The notes: generated by a model from the sequence alone, not told the origin. DNA of 13,000 bases from JADHUC01 sp964617665 (GCA_964617665.1 CAZUAH010000395.1:1-13000), one strand, 5' to 3'. Shown: positions 1 through 7,264, counted from the first letter of the stretch. Made by a program: numbers and translations.

Positions 1-777
1 AACCCGAACGATCGGAATATTTACGCTATAGCAACTTTGGTGCACCCGAGTCTTGTACTCCAGGCTGGTGCTGGAGAAGCAGCGGGGCCCGTCGGCGTAT
101 CGCGGTGTGTCCAGAAACTGAAAATCGATGAAATTGAACCCAGGGCCGTAGCGAGCGCTATAAGGCCCTTTGACAACCACAACATCGCGAATGATGCGCG
201 AGTCAATCTTGCTAAGTACCGTGTCCAAGTCTTGTCGTGCGGGAGCCCAGTAAGACCCGGAGGCTATCAGTCCACCATAGCGAGTGCCTCGGATCCGCGG
301 GTCGGTGATCACCGGAGTCCGCTGCTGGACCTTGACTGCGGGCGAAAACAGCGATTTCTTCAGGAGGTTTCCGCCATCGGTAGTAACGCGAAATAGTCCT
401 TCTGAGCCGAATACGACTTCATTTCCAGGACCCGGTGCATGTGCTCGACGATACCGTGCAATCAGGCTGCGTCGCACTCCCTCCGTGCCGAACACTACCT
501 GAGGAACCTCCGCCGCCCCGCCGTACAGCGGAAAGTCGTAAAACACAGGCGGCTGCGGTGGAGGGACAGTCGGCTGGAGCCAGCTACTCATGTGAAACGG
601 ATCCTCGTCGTCTGAGATCGAGAAAACGCCGGGTGGTTCGATCTCGCTCGTATATGCTGTTGCGGTCTCAGAATCCGAGCCGGCAGACGCATCCAATTCG
701 TCCGCAAGAATGAGCTGGCAACTGCAAAGAGAGTATACCACCAAAAAGAGCCATGTCCGACGCGTGCCTCTGTGCAT
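1..777 (-). CDS. TonB-dependent receptor-like protein, N-terminal part (runs off left edge)
   Basis: An uninterrupted reading frame of 259 codons starts at ATG 777-775 and stays open to base 1, so the C-terminal part lies outside the window. An AAGGA Shine-Dalgarno sequence sits about 9 nt upstream, and an in-frame stop lies further upstream with no other start between. Residues 1-25 look like a signal peptide ending LILAD; the LCSC at 17-20 could instead be a lipobox. A linker at about 26-90 is acidic and proline-rich (VPPPQPP at 71-77). Residues about 130-225 read as a TonB plug domain: TDPRIRG at 158-164, DLDTVLSKID at 183-192 and VVVKGPYSARYGPGF at 200-214. Such proteins are outer-membrane gated channels for large ligands; the ligand cannot be told here. 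The beta barrel should follow off-window. The last 18 or so residues do not obviously resemble a barrel start, so a frameshift near the edge is possible, although both other frames hit stops within the last 30 bases. Confidence 0.8.
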   Translation of the reverse strand, partial: MHRGTRRTWLFLVVYSLCSCQLILADELDASAGSDSETATAYTSEIEPPGVFSISDDEDPFHMSSWLQPTVPPPQPPVFYDFPLYGGAAEVPQVVFGTEGVRRSLIARYRRAHAPGPGNEVVFGSEGLFRVTTDGGNLLKKSLFSPAVKVQQRTPVITDPRIRGTRYGGLIASGSYWAPARQDLDTVLSKIDSRIIRDVVVVKGPYSARYGPGFNFIDFQFLDTPRYADGPRCFSSTSLEYKTRVHQSCYSVNIPIVRV

Positions 778-871
778 TGTCTGCCGTCCTTGGCCGTGTT
801 GACCATGAAGCGCAATCCGAGTGTGCCATAATCACTTCAATGGAAATAATCGGCACAACCGGCACAGGACT

Positions 872-894
872 GCCTTCGTTCTCGAAGCGAAGGC
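872..894. repeat. Perfect 7-bp inverted repeat (hairpin)
   Basis: GCCTTCG at 872-878 and CGAAGGC at 888-894 are perfect inverted repeats around a 9-nt loop. No T-run follows on either strand. It lies about 95 nt upstream of the TonB-receptor-like start, so it could fall in that gene's leader, or it could be part of the hflX 3' end. Function is unknown. Confidence 0.35.
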
Positions 895-967
895 CACGGC
901 AGACAGGGATTTGCACGGGCCGGCGTTAAGCTGTAGCGATTTTGCCGAATGTGCAGGCATCCGCCCA

Positions 968-986
968 GGGAAGTCCTGAGCTTCCC
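968..986 (-). terminator. Possible transcription-end hairpin after hflX
   Basis: GGGAAG (968-973) and CTTCCC (981-986) form a perfect 6-bp stem with a 7-nt loop, 52 bases beyond the hflX stop codon. There is no U-tract, so a classic Rho-independent terminator is not supported; the assignment rests on position and stem only. The rest of the 778-1038 gap shows no gene. Confidence 0.3.
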
Positions 987-1038
987 ATTCAGCCGAGTGG
1001 CTCGCGGCGGGAGTACTCGATAGCGCGTTTGTAGACGG

Positions 1039-2373
1039 TCAAGCCACTTCTTCCATCGTTTCGGCGCCAGAGTCGTCTGCGTCCTTTGACTGGGTGTCGC
1101 GATGGCGGATGATCGTGTCGGGCCCCTTGATGCGCCCGAGATGTTTTTGCGGAATCCGGCAATGGACGACGACGCGTTCCTCCTCGTAGCGTTTCGACAG
1201 CACTTCCCCATGCGCGGAGAGATAGGCAACCAGCTTTCCATTCTCGACGCCGGTTTCCACGTCCACGTCGCAGAATGTACGGCTCAAGGCATCGCTGACA
1301 CGATAGGCCAATTGCTCGAATCCTGCACGTTCTTGGGCACTGACCGGGATGGCGTTTGGATATCTATTGATAATGCCGTTCAGGATACTCTCCGACGAAA
1401 GGCGGTCGATCTTGTTGACCACCAAGAGCGTATCCTTCTCCTCGATGCCGATTTCCTGAAGTACTTCGTAGGCAGCGCTGATCTGATCGTAGACGGCAGT
1501 GTTGCTGGCATCCGCAATGTGCAAGAGCAGGTCAGCGCGACGAGCCTCTTCAAGCGTAGCCTTGAAACTGGCGATCAGGCGGTGCGGCAGGTCGCGAATG
1601 AAGCCGACCGTGTCGCTCAAAAGCACGGGCCCCCAACTTGGCAATTGCCAACGTCGCGTACGAGTGTCGAGCGTCGCGAACAGTTTGTCTTCGACCAGGA
1701 CATTGGCGTCGGTTAGAGCGTTCATTAACGTGCTCTTCCCGGCGTTGGTGTAGCCCACCAAGCAAACGGTCATGTTATCGCGTCGGGCCGCTACCTGACG
1801 TTCTTTGCGCGTTTCGATTGCTCGCAATTCGTCGCGCAAGTCATGAATACGTTTCTCGACCAGACGTCGATCCACCTCCAACTGCTTCTCGCCCGGGCCG
1901 CGCATGCCGACGCCCATCTTCATTCGCGAGAGGTGCGTCCACATACGTTTCAGACGCGGCAGAGAGTACTCAAGCTGAGCCAATTCAACGGCCAAACGCG
2001 CCTCATGCGTCTTGGCATTCGAAGCGAAAATATCCAGGATCAATTCGGTCCGGTCGATCACCTTGACGCTCAACGCCTTCTCCAAATTGCGCGTTTGCGC
2101 AGGGCTCAAATCGTTGTCGAAAATGACAACGTCCGCGTCGCGAGAATCGACCAGTAGCCTGAGTTCTTCAAGCTTCCCTTTTCCTATGTAGGTGGCGCGG
2201 TCAGGCGTCTCGCGACGTTGAGTCAGTCCGCTGGCGACGGTCGTGCCTGCTGTGGTCGCCAATCCCTCCAATTCTTCAAGCGGGGTCTCCGAAAAAGACT
2301 GAGCACGGGAGATGACGCGGACGAGTACCGCGGCCTCGCTAGCCACGCTTTGGACGCGTTCCGGTTCTTTCAC
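1039..2373 (-). CDS. hflX: GTPase HflX
   Basis: This 444-residue protein is HflX, a GTPase of the Obg-HflX class that binds the 50S subunit and, in studied bacteria, splits stalled or stress-inactivated ribosomes in the cytoplasm. The N-terminal HflX domain (about 15-195) carries YIGKGKLEEL (62-71), FDNDLSPAQ (85-93) and the glycine-rich GMRGPGEKQLE (156-166). The G domain follows: G1 GYTNAGKST (207-215), G2 region FATLDTRTR (232-240), G3 DTVG (254-257), G4 NKID (320-323) and G5 SAQ (345-347). The usual small C-terminal subdomain and an acidic tail finish it. Length fits the family. The start is GTG at 2373-2371 with no strong Shine-Dalgarno sequence; the Met-Lys-Glu opening fits my memory of planctomycete HflX. 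It lies 40 bp after the DUF58 stop, probably on the same transcript. Confidence 0.97.
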   Translation of the reverse strand: MKEPERVQSVASEAAVLVRVISRAQSFSETPLEELEGLATTAGTTVASGLTQRRETPDRATYIGKGKLEELRLLVDSRDADVVIFDNDLSPAQTRNLEKALSVKVIDRTELILDIFASNAKTHEARLAVELAQLEYSLPRLKRMWTHLSRMKMGVGMRGPGEKQLEVDRRLVEKRIHDLRDELRAIETRKERQVAARRDNMTVCLVGYTNAGKSTLMNALTDANVLVEDKLFATLDTRTRRWQLPSWGPVLLSDTVGFIRDLPHRLIASFKATLEEARRADLLLHIADASNTAVYDQISAAYEVLQEIGIEEKDTLLVVNKIDRLSSESILNGIINRYPNAIPVSAQERAGFEQLAYRVSDALSRTFCDVDVETGVENGKLVAYLSAHGEVLSKRYEEERVVVHCRIPQKHLGRIKGPDTIIRHRDTQSKDADDSGAETMEEVA

Positions 2374-2398
2374 TGTTTGAGAATGCCTTTCACTGTTT
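2367..2398. repeat. 12-bp direct repeat across the hflX start
   Basis: CTTTCACTGTTT occurs at 2367-2378 and again at 2387-2398, 20 bases apart. Read on the minus strand, each copy contains CAGTGAAAG, so the GTG start context of hflX is present twice. The two GTGs are in different frames, so only the inner one opens the long frame. It looks like a small local duplication. Confidence 0.6.
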
Positions 2399-2413
2399 CA
2401 CGTTGCAGATTGT

Positions 2414-3322
2414 CTATCGGAAGCGGTTCAGATTGCTGCGGCGGTTCAGGTAATCGGCCAGCGTCTCGCCCAGCGGACGCGACGTGTCGACCATAATATG
2501 CTCGCACATATTGCGCCCAGCGATGTCTGCCAGTTGTTCGTTGAATCGATTCAACGCACGCAAGTATCCGCGGCGTAGGTCCTCGGGTTGCGCGAGCAAT
2601 TCCTCTGGTATCTCCAGCCCCACGAATTTGGTCATCGCGTCGAACTGAAAGGTCAATTCATCGTGATGGAGAATCTGCACCAGCACGACTTCGTGACGGT
2701 TATACCGCATCCGTTGTATAGCTGCCTCGATTTGCTCCAAGTCGGTAAAGAAATCACTGAGTACGACAACGATCTCGCGACGCCCCATGCGTGTGGCCAA
2801 CTCGTTCAGGCATTCCGCCATTTCCGTCTTCTCGACAGGCTCCACTTCCTCCAGATGGTGCGTCATGCGGACGATCTGGTCCATCGAGTTGCTTGGCGCC
2901 ACAAAACCTCGAACGTGCGAATCGAACGTGGCCAGCGACACCTTGTCGCTCTGCCGCACAATGGAATAGCCCAAAGTCGTTGCCATCTGGGCGGCATACA
3001 TCAATTTTTGACGTCGGCCGTCGCCGTATCGCATGGAGGCGCTGATGTCCAACAATAGATGACAAACCAAGTTCGTTTCTAGTTCGTATTGTTTGACAAA
3101 AAACTTATCGCGATTGAAATAGACGCGCCAGTCGATGTGCTTTGGGTCATCGCCTGGAGCGTATTCGCGGTGGCCGGCGAACTCGACAGCGAAACCCGAC
3201 AATGGCGACTTGTGCGCCCCGGCCAAGTTGCCAATTACCAAACCACGCGGCTCGAAATGCCGGTCTGCCACTTGGCTTAGTACTTCGGGATCAAGGTAGC
3301 GGGAAAGAACGCTTTCGGACAT
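2414..3322 (-). CDS. DUF58 domain protein with vWA-like MIDAS
   Basis: A 302-residue soluble protein of the DUF58 family, whose biochemical role is poorly known. Members are usually encoded near MoxR AAA+ ATPases and are thought to act as partners of their chaperone-like activity. The family signature spans residues 47-82 (EFAGHREYAPGDDPKHIDWR, followed by a Tyr/Phe-rich stretch). A von Willebrand A-like metal site is visible: DISAS at 92-96, Thr166 in KTEM and Asp190 in LSDFF, matching the DxSxS...T...D pattern. No membrane segment is seen, unlike longer DUF58 proteins that have two N-terminal helices. ATG at 3322 has only a weak ribosome-binding site. No MoxR gene is in the window: upstream is the GNAT gene, 162 bp away, and downstream is hflX, 40 bp away. 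Confidence 0.93.
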   Translation of the reverse strand: MSESVLSRYLDPEVLSQVADRHFEPRGLVIGNLAGAHKSPLSGFAVEFAGHREYAPGDDPKHIDWRVYFNRDKFFVKQYELETNLVCHLLLDISASMRYGDGRRQKLMYAAQMATTLGYSIVRQSDKVSLATFDSHVRGFVAPSNSMDQIVRMTHHLEEVEPVEKTEMAECLNELATRMGRREIVVVLSDFFTDLEQIEAAIQRMRYNRHEVVLVQILHHDELTFQFDAMTKFVGLEIPEELLAQPEDLRRGYLRALNRFNEQLADIAGRNMCEHIMVDTSRPLGETLADYLNRRSNLNRFR

Positions 3323-3403
3323 GTTGAATCAGGGGTGTTTGAGTTTGGGCAGGAAGCGGCTTACTCCAGCAGTTGGGCGGCTCGTGATCTGGACCGTTTC
3401 TCT

Positions 3404-3409
3404 ATTATA
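3404..3409 (-). promoter_or_regulatory. Candidate -10 box for DUF58-hflX
   Basis: A perfect TATAAT on the minus strand lies in the 162-bp gap between the GNAT and DUF58 genes. Transcription would begin near 3397, giving a leader of about 75 nt before the DUF58 ATG. The -35 region is weak; TGTTTT at 16 bp is the best I see. The position suggests DUF58-hflX can be transcribed apart from the upstream four-gene run. No other element is evident in this gap. Confidence 0.5.
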
Positions 3410-3484
3410 TTCCCTCGCGTCGTGCAAAACACCCAACGGACGTGCGAAAGCTAAGTACCCACCACTGAAGGACTTGGATCCTGA

Positions 3485-4438
3485 TCAGACAGTCTTGCAG
3501 AGAACGTAGCCACGGTCGACCGGTGCGAAGCCAAGTTTGCCGAACAGGGCGTGCGCGGCTTTATTACCCTCGGGAAACTGGGCCTCGGCGAGTGCGGCTC
3601 CGTTGTCGTGCATGTGGCGTAGCGCTTCCCCAACCAAATAGACACCAAGACCTTGGCCGCGTAGATTCGGGGAGATTTCCAGCCGCATTAGCCCAATCGA
3701 AGGCACACCCCAACTGCTGGATATCCGTTCCATGTCCCAGAAAATCACGGAACCACAGACCTCGCCGGTTCTGCGTGAAACCAATAAATGACGCATCCTT
3801 TCGATCTGACCAATCGTACAGGCCTCCCACCACGATTCCGGCGGAGGGTCATACTCCGGTTCCACTTGATATTGTCTGCGTACCTGCATTTGCACACGAT
3901 CGACAATCGGGCGAAAACCACTCAATTGCCGTTGCACCACCGCATGACGCTCCGTTTCCGAGTATCCGGCCGACCGAAACAGTGAAAGCCGGTCTATATC
4001 AGATTCCAGAATTCCGGGCGACTGACAGCCTCCGTACAGCCCCAGATAAAATGCGTTTGCCGGGGCGACGCTGCCCGCGTACAGCGTGCGCACACCGTGG
4101 TCTGTCAAGTACCGCTCAACAGCCACCAGCAGTTTGACTGCGATCTGAGATCGCGTTTCGTGCGCCCCGACCATCAACATGCACGTGCCGCCGATCTCTG
4201 TGTTCTGTCCGCTGCCATCGTGGTTAGAGCCAAAGCCGCCGTGTGCAAAACCGACGACTCGACCGTCCTCCTCTGCCACGATTAATCCGTGCCGGTCGAA
4301 GTAGGGTTTGCTGAGGACTCGTTGCTCGAACAGCGTGGGCGACATGGGCTGGACCAGAGCCCGATGCGGGGGGTGATTGCACCAGAGTTCTGCGATTGCA
4401 GGTGGGTCGGTATTACGAAATGGGCGAAAACGCGTCAT
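3485..4438 (-). CDS. Tandem GNAT-family N-acetyltransferase
   Basis: The 317 residues cover about twice a single GNAT domain. The C-terminal domain (about 165-317) has a clear acetyl-CoA pyrophosphate-binding motif, RGQGLG at 260-265, preceded by the beta-strand IGLMRLEISPNL and followed by the typical NKAAHALFGKLGFAPVDRG (292-310). The N-terminal half (about 1-150) also reads as GNAT-like (LIVAEEDGRVVGFAHG at 52-67) but its motif A region is degenerate, so only the C-terminal site is likely to be active. The family moves an acetyl group from acetyl-CoA to an amine; the substrate cannot be read from sequence. Its ATG overlaps the Rieske stop in an ATGA, which suggests translational coupling. 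Confidence 0.88.
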   Translation of the reverse strand: MTRFRPFRNTDPPAIAELWCNHPPHRALVQPMSPTLFEQRVLSKPYFDRHGLIVAEEDGRVVGFAHGGFGSNHDGSGQNTEIGGTCMLMVGAHETRSQIAVKLLVAVERYLTDHGVRTLYAGSVAPANAFYLGLYGGCQSPGILESDIDRLSLFRSAGYSETERHAVVQRQLSGFRPIVDRVQMQVRRQYQVEPEYDPPPESWWEACTIGQIERMRHLLVSRRTGEVCGSVIFWDMERISSSWGVPSIGLMRLEISPNLRGQGLGVYLVGEALRHMHDNGAALAEAQFPEGNKAAHALFGKLGFAPVDRGYVLCKTV

Positions 4439-4746
4439 TCCTCCAGGTCCACAAAAACGTCGTCACCCTCGACCTTGACTGGAAACCCCGTTTGCTCCAG
4501 TGACGGGATTGTCTGATGCTGTCCTGTTGTAACGTCAAACTGCCAACCGTGCCAGGGGCACGTGACAACACAACCACAAACCGCGCCCGTGCCCAACGGG
4601 CCGCCTTGGTGCGGACAGATGCCGTCCAGCGCGTAGAACTGACCTTTTAGCTTGAATAGTGCGATGACGCGGTCGTCAGCAACCAGTTCGAGCGCCTGTC
4701 CCGGCTGACAATCGGCGGTCGAGCAGACTCGGACCCAATTAGCCAT
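4435..4746 (-). CDS. Rieske [2Fe-2S] ferredoxin
   Basis: A 103-residue single-domain Rieske protein. The cluster ligands are visible as C44-x-H46 (CPHQGGPLG) and C63-x2-H66 (CPWHGWQFD), with 16 residues between the pairs, the usual arrangement. Two further cysteines, 57 and 59 (CGC), lie between the ligand pairs. It is of the soluble type related to dioxygenase ferredoxins and NirD-like proteins, which pass electrons in the cytoplasm; no signal or membrane segment is present. I chose ATG 4746, giving a MANWVRV start, because a GAGG lies about 7 nt upstream and the family begins there. A longer frame back to 4836 would overlap the acyltransferase by 70 bases and adds only Arg/Ala-rich residues. 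The partner oxidoreductase or oxygenase is not in the window. Confidence 0.93.
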   Translation of the reverse strand: MANWVRVCSTADCQPGQALELVADDRVIALFKLKGQFYALDGICPHQGGPLGTGAVCGCVVTCPWHGWQFDVTTGQHQTIPSLEQTGFPVKVEGDDVFVDLEE

Positions 4747-4766
4747 CTCTCGCCTCGCTCGCGGCC

Positions 4767-5693
4767 CTACGCGGCTTTGCGCTTTGACGCACGCCTTTTC
4801 CGAGGCGCGCCTTTCCACCGCCGATGCACCCACCAATACTGTTCGGGCGCCGTCCGAATAACCGCCTCCAGGTGATCGTTATACCACTGCGTCAAGGATT
4901 TGACGTTAGCCAGTTCATCGCCGCCGATTTGCGGATCAGCTATGCCTTGTGCGCCGATTTCAAACTCCAGCGGATCGCCCGTCCTCTTGCCATAACACAC
5001 CAACAGTGGCGCACCACTCACCAACGTCAAGAGCGCGACGGCCTTGTGACACGATGCAGGACGCCCCATGAACTGAATCCAACAACCTTTCGGACCTGCA
5101 GCTTGGTCGCCCAGCAACGCAATCGTCCCGCCGGCCCGGAGCACTGTATCCACTTGGCCGGCACTGCCTTCTTTGGGCAAAATGAACTGACCGTTGTTGC
5201 TGCGGAATCGTTTTAGATATCGATCGAGATGAGGATTGTCCAAATCGCGAGCGATGGAATAGCCGGGATGCCCGAACAGTCCCATCATATACGAGGTCAG
5301 TTCGAAGTTCCCAAAGTGCCCCGAAATCATCACCACCGGACGCACGTCCAGTAGGTACTTGGTTATCTCGCGTTGTCGACGGACATTGAAATACCGCCGC
5401 CAATTCGTATCGTGAATCTTCCGCGGCGCGTGTGCGATCTCGCAGACCATGAGGAACAGATGTTCCCACATCCGTCGTGTGGCGATGTGCCGCTGACGCT
5501 CGGTCATCTCCGGGAAGGCGTGCCGGATATTTTCATCAACGACCTTGCGACGCACTTTCACGATGTCGCACGCCACAACTGCCAGGAATCGAGCGACGGT
5601 GTGACAAGTCTCCAACCGCATCGCCTGTATGAGGCAGATGAATACTCGCACAACCAAGTAGACCAGCCAATCCGTTAGCCGTTTCATCACCAT
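4767..5693 (-). CDS. LpxL/HtrB-like lipid A acyltransferase family protein
   Basis: A 308-residue member of the bacterial lipid A lauroyl/myristoyl acyltransferase family, which adds an acyl chain to a lipid A precursor or another glycolipid at the inner membrane. A hydrophobic N-terminal stretch (about 9-25) is a likely membrane anchor. The catalytic H-x4-E motif is HFGNFE at 126-131. Later conserved blocks are ALLGDQAAG (192-200), the GRPASCHKAVALL segment (210-222) and EQYWWVHRRWK (284-294). The C-terminus is very basic (KGAPRKRRASKRKAA). Length fits the family. The start is ATG 5693, with a second in-frame ATG six bases on (5687); neither has a good ribosome-binding site. It follows the Gfo/Idh/MocA gene by 13 bp and precedes the Rieske gene by 20 bp. 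The precise acceptor is not known. Confidence 0.9.
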   Translation of the reverse strand: MVMKRLTDWLVYLVVRVFICLIQAMRLETCHTVARFLAVVACDIVKVRRKVVDENIRHAFPEMTERQRHIATRRMWEHLFLMVCEIAHAPRKIHDTNWRRYFNVRRQREITKYLLDVRPVVMISGHFGNFELTSYMMGLFGHPGYSIARDLDNPHLDRYLKRFRSNNGQFILPKEGSAGQVDTVLRAGGTIALLGDQAAGPKGCWIQFMGRPASCHKAVALLTLVSGAPLLVCYGKRTGDPLEFEIGAQGIADPQIGGDELANVKSLTQWYNDHLEAVIRTAPEQYWWVHRRWKGAPRKRRASKRKAA

Positions 5694-5706
5694 ATCCAGG
5701 TTGCAG

Positions 5707-6774
5707 TTACTTCAGAACAGGGTCCTTCTTCAAGGGCAACTGTACGGTTCGCCCTGTCTTCGCCGCTTTGTAGATTCCAAGAATCACCTCTACCGAACGG
5801 CGGGCTTCTGGGCCGTCGATCAGCGGGCTCGTCCCTTTCTTGATTGCCTTCAGCGTGTCCTTGAACAGCTCCGTGTGGCCGTGATGGCCAATCGCCGTTG
5901 GATCCGCGGCTCCACCACCGGTCTCGGTCTTGCCGGCCATTCGCTCCAGCAACGCTTTGTCGGCGCTCGTCTTTTTCGCAAAATCCCAGACCGTGATGTC
6001 TTCCTCTTCCAGAACTGCCGATCCCGCCGAGCCGTGGATTTCAATTCGCTTCAGTGCGCCCGGATAAGCGGCGGTAGTGGCCTCGATAACGCCCAACGCA
6101 CCGTTTTCGAAACGAAGCGTGGCCACGCAGACATCTTCCACCTCGATGCGATCATGGGCCAATGTTGCTGTGTGAGCCGTGATTTCGGCGACGGGTCCCA
6201 TCAGCCAGATCAGCAAATCAACGCTGTGGATCCCCTGGTTCATCACGGCCCCGCCGCCATCCAGTGCCCAAGTACCTCGCCATGCACCGCTGTCGTAGTA
6301 CTGCTGCGTCCGATACCACTTCAAATACGCATCACCGACGGTCAAACGTCCAAATCGGCCTTTGTCGACCGCCCGTTTGAGCAGTCGCGACGACTCGTGG
6401 AATCGTGATGGAAAGATGGCGGAAAGCGTTACACCAGCCTTTTCGCAAGCCTGGATTATCTTGTCGCAACGTTTCAGAGTTACTTCCAACGGTTTCTCGA
6501 CAATGACATGTTTCCCAGCCTTAGCAGCCGCGACGGCGGGCTCCATGTGGGCTCCGCTGGGTGTGCAGATCGTGACGACATCTACATCGGGATCGGCCAG
6601 CATGGCGTCCAGATCGTGATACGCGTTGCATCCGATCTCTGCCGCAAACCGATCCGCGGCCGCGGGAACCATATCGAAGCACGCCGCGACCTTGGCGCTG
6701 CGGATGTCCGCGACTGCCTTGGCATGGAAGTTGGCAATCATGCCACAACCGACAATTCCGAAACCTACTGCCAT
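5707..6774 (-). CDS. Gfo/Idh/MocA family NAD(P)-dependent oxidoreductase
   Basis: A 355-residue sugar-type dehydrogenase. The N-terminal Rossmann fold shows GIVGCGMIA at 6-14, and the family EKP signature is at 93-95 with Lys94 the likely catalytic lysine. The C-terminal domain has GGGAVMNQGIHSVDLL at 173-188; His183 (with Asp186) is in the usual place of the active-site histidine. Members oxidise or reduce sugars, inositols or nucleotide sugars; the substrate here is unknown. I chose ATG 6774 because GGAAGG lies 8 nt upstream and the Rossmann strand begins at once. A frame extending to 6861 adds 29 residues that do not look like the family and crosses the likely promoter. No Tat or secretory signal is present, although many planctomycete relatives carry one. 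It leads the four-gene run. Confidence 0.95.
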   Translation of the reverse strand: MAVGFGIVGCGMIANFHAKAVADIRSAKVAACFDMVPAAADRFAAEIGCNAYHDLDAMLADPDVDVVTICTPSGAHMEPAVAAAKAGKHVIVEKPLEVTLKRCDKIIQACEKAGVTLSAIFPSRFHESSRLLKRAVDKGRFGRLTVGDAYLKWYRTQQYYDSGAWRGTWALDGGGAVMNQGIHSVDLLIWLMGPVAEITAHTATLAHDRIEVEDVCVATLRFENGALGVIEATTAAYPGALKRIEIHGSAGSAVLEEEDITVWDFAKKTSADKALLERMAGKTETGGGAADPTAIGHHGHTELFKDTLKAIKKGTSPLIDGPEARRSVEVILGIYKAAKTGRTVQLPLKKDPVLK

Positions 6775-6816
6775 TGTTGCACCTTCCCCAGTTGCTATTG
6801 TTGGCTCAAAGCGGCC

Positions 6817-6822
6817 ATTATA
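6817..6822 (-). promoter_or_regulatory. Candidate -10 box for the four-gene run
   Basis: A perfect TATAAT on the minus strand lies 42 bases before the oxidoreductase ATG at 6774. Transcription from about 6810 would give a short leader of about 35 nt that includes the Shine-Dalgarno sequence. No convincing -35 box is seen; CTTCCC is at the expected spacing. Confidence 0.5.
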
Positions 6823-6956
6823 GGGCGTCGTGGCGTTGGGGGAAGAGCGGTGAGGCCGCAACCTATAGAGTATGCCGCAATCACCTGCAGCGGTCGTGGC
6901 GGCGTGGATCCCGAGAGAGACCGAGGAAATGAGGCTAAAGTGCTCTGACTCTCGCT

Positions 6957-7115
6957 CTAGAAATCCGCCTCGGCTGTTTCCAGGGTCCGGGCCTGCAGGC
7001 AGCCGTTCAAGAGATTCTCGATCTCCGAATTCAACCGATCCAATTGCGTCAGCACCTCTTCCTGACGCTGATCAAGTTCTTCGATCAGGGTGCATTGTTT
7101 CTCGGGTTCGGACAT
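6957..7115 (-). CDS. Small acidic coiled-coil-like protein, 52 aa, unknown function
   Basis: I do not recognise a named family. The frame runs from ATG 7115-7113 to TAG 6959-6957 and encodes 52 residues: MSEPEKQCTLIEELDQRQEE, then a heptad-like helical stretch (VLTQLDRLNSEIENLL at 21-36), then a C-terminal tail ending AEADF. Leucine and isoleucine recur at 3-4 residue spacing between about 10 and 40, which suggests a single amphipathic helix or coiled coil, probably oligomeric or a partner protein. The composition looks protein-like, a sigma-70-like promoter lies upstream on the same strand (7265-7292), and the frame fills an otherwise empty gap. The Shine-Dalgarno sequence is weak. Its length and helical pattern recall the ExoVII small subunit XseB, but the sequence match is too poor to call. 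Confidence 0.65.
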   Translation of the reverse strand: MSEPEKQCTLIEELDQRQEEVLTQLDRLNSEIENLLNGCLQARTLETAEADF

Positions 7116-7163
7116 TGAGTGCTTTTCTAGGCAGGCAGCAATTGGCGGGGGAGAGTGGTGGGT

Positions 7164-7192
7164 GGCCTGCCAGTCGATATCACAGGCAGGCC
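7164..7192 (-). repeat. 8-bp-arm hairpin in the small gene's leader
   Basis: GGCCTGCC (7164-7171) and GGCAGGCC (7185-7192) are perfect inverted repeats around a 13-nt loop. A transcript from the minus-strand promoter candidate would carry this hairpin about 50 nt before the 52-aa start. No T-run is present, so it is not a typical terminator. Confidence 0.5.
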
Positions 7193-7264
7193 GCGCTATT
7201 CATCGGCTCCGTCGCGTTGGGATATGAGGGGCAGTCACGCGAGTGCCAAGTGAGATGATTGCGT

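Noticed and set aside
37..396. 119-codon plus-strand frame opposite the TonB-plug gene
   Set aside because: The minus-strand frame carries the plug signature; this one has no motif or plausible ribosome-binding site.
811..829. A second sigma-54-like match (TGGCACA...TTGC, minus strand) before the TonB-plug gene
   Set aside because: The GG and GC are 12 bp apart instead of the required 10, so it should not bind sigma-54.
837..1241. 134-codon frame on the minus strand overlapping the hflX 3' end
   Set aside because: It is out of frame with hflX, its composition is Arg/Ser/Pro-rich as in shadow frames, and no motif is seen.
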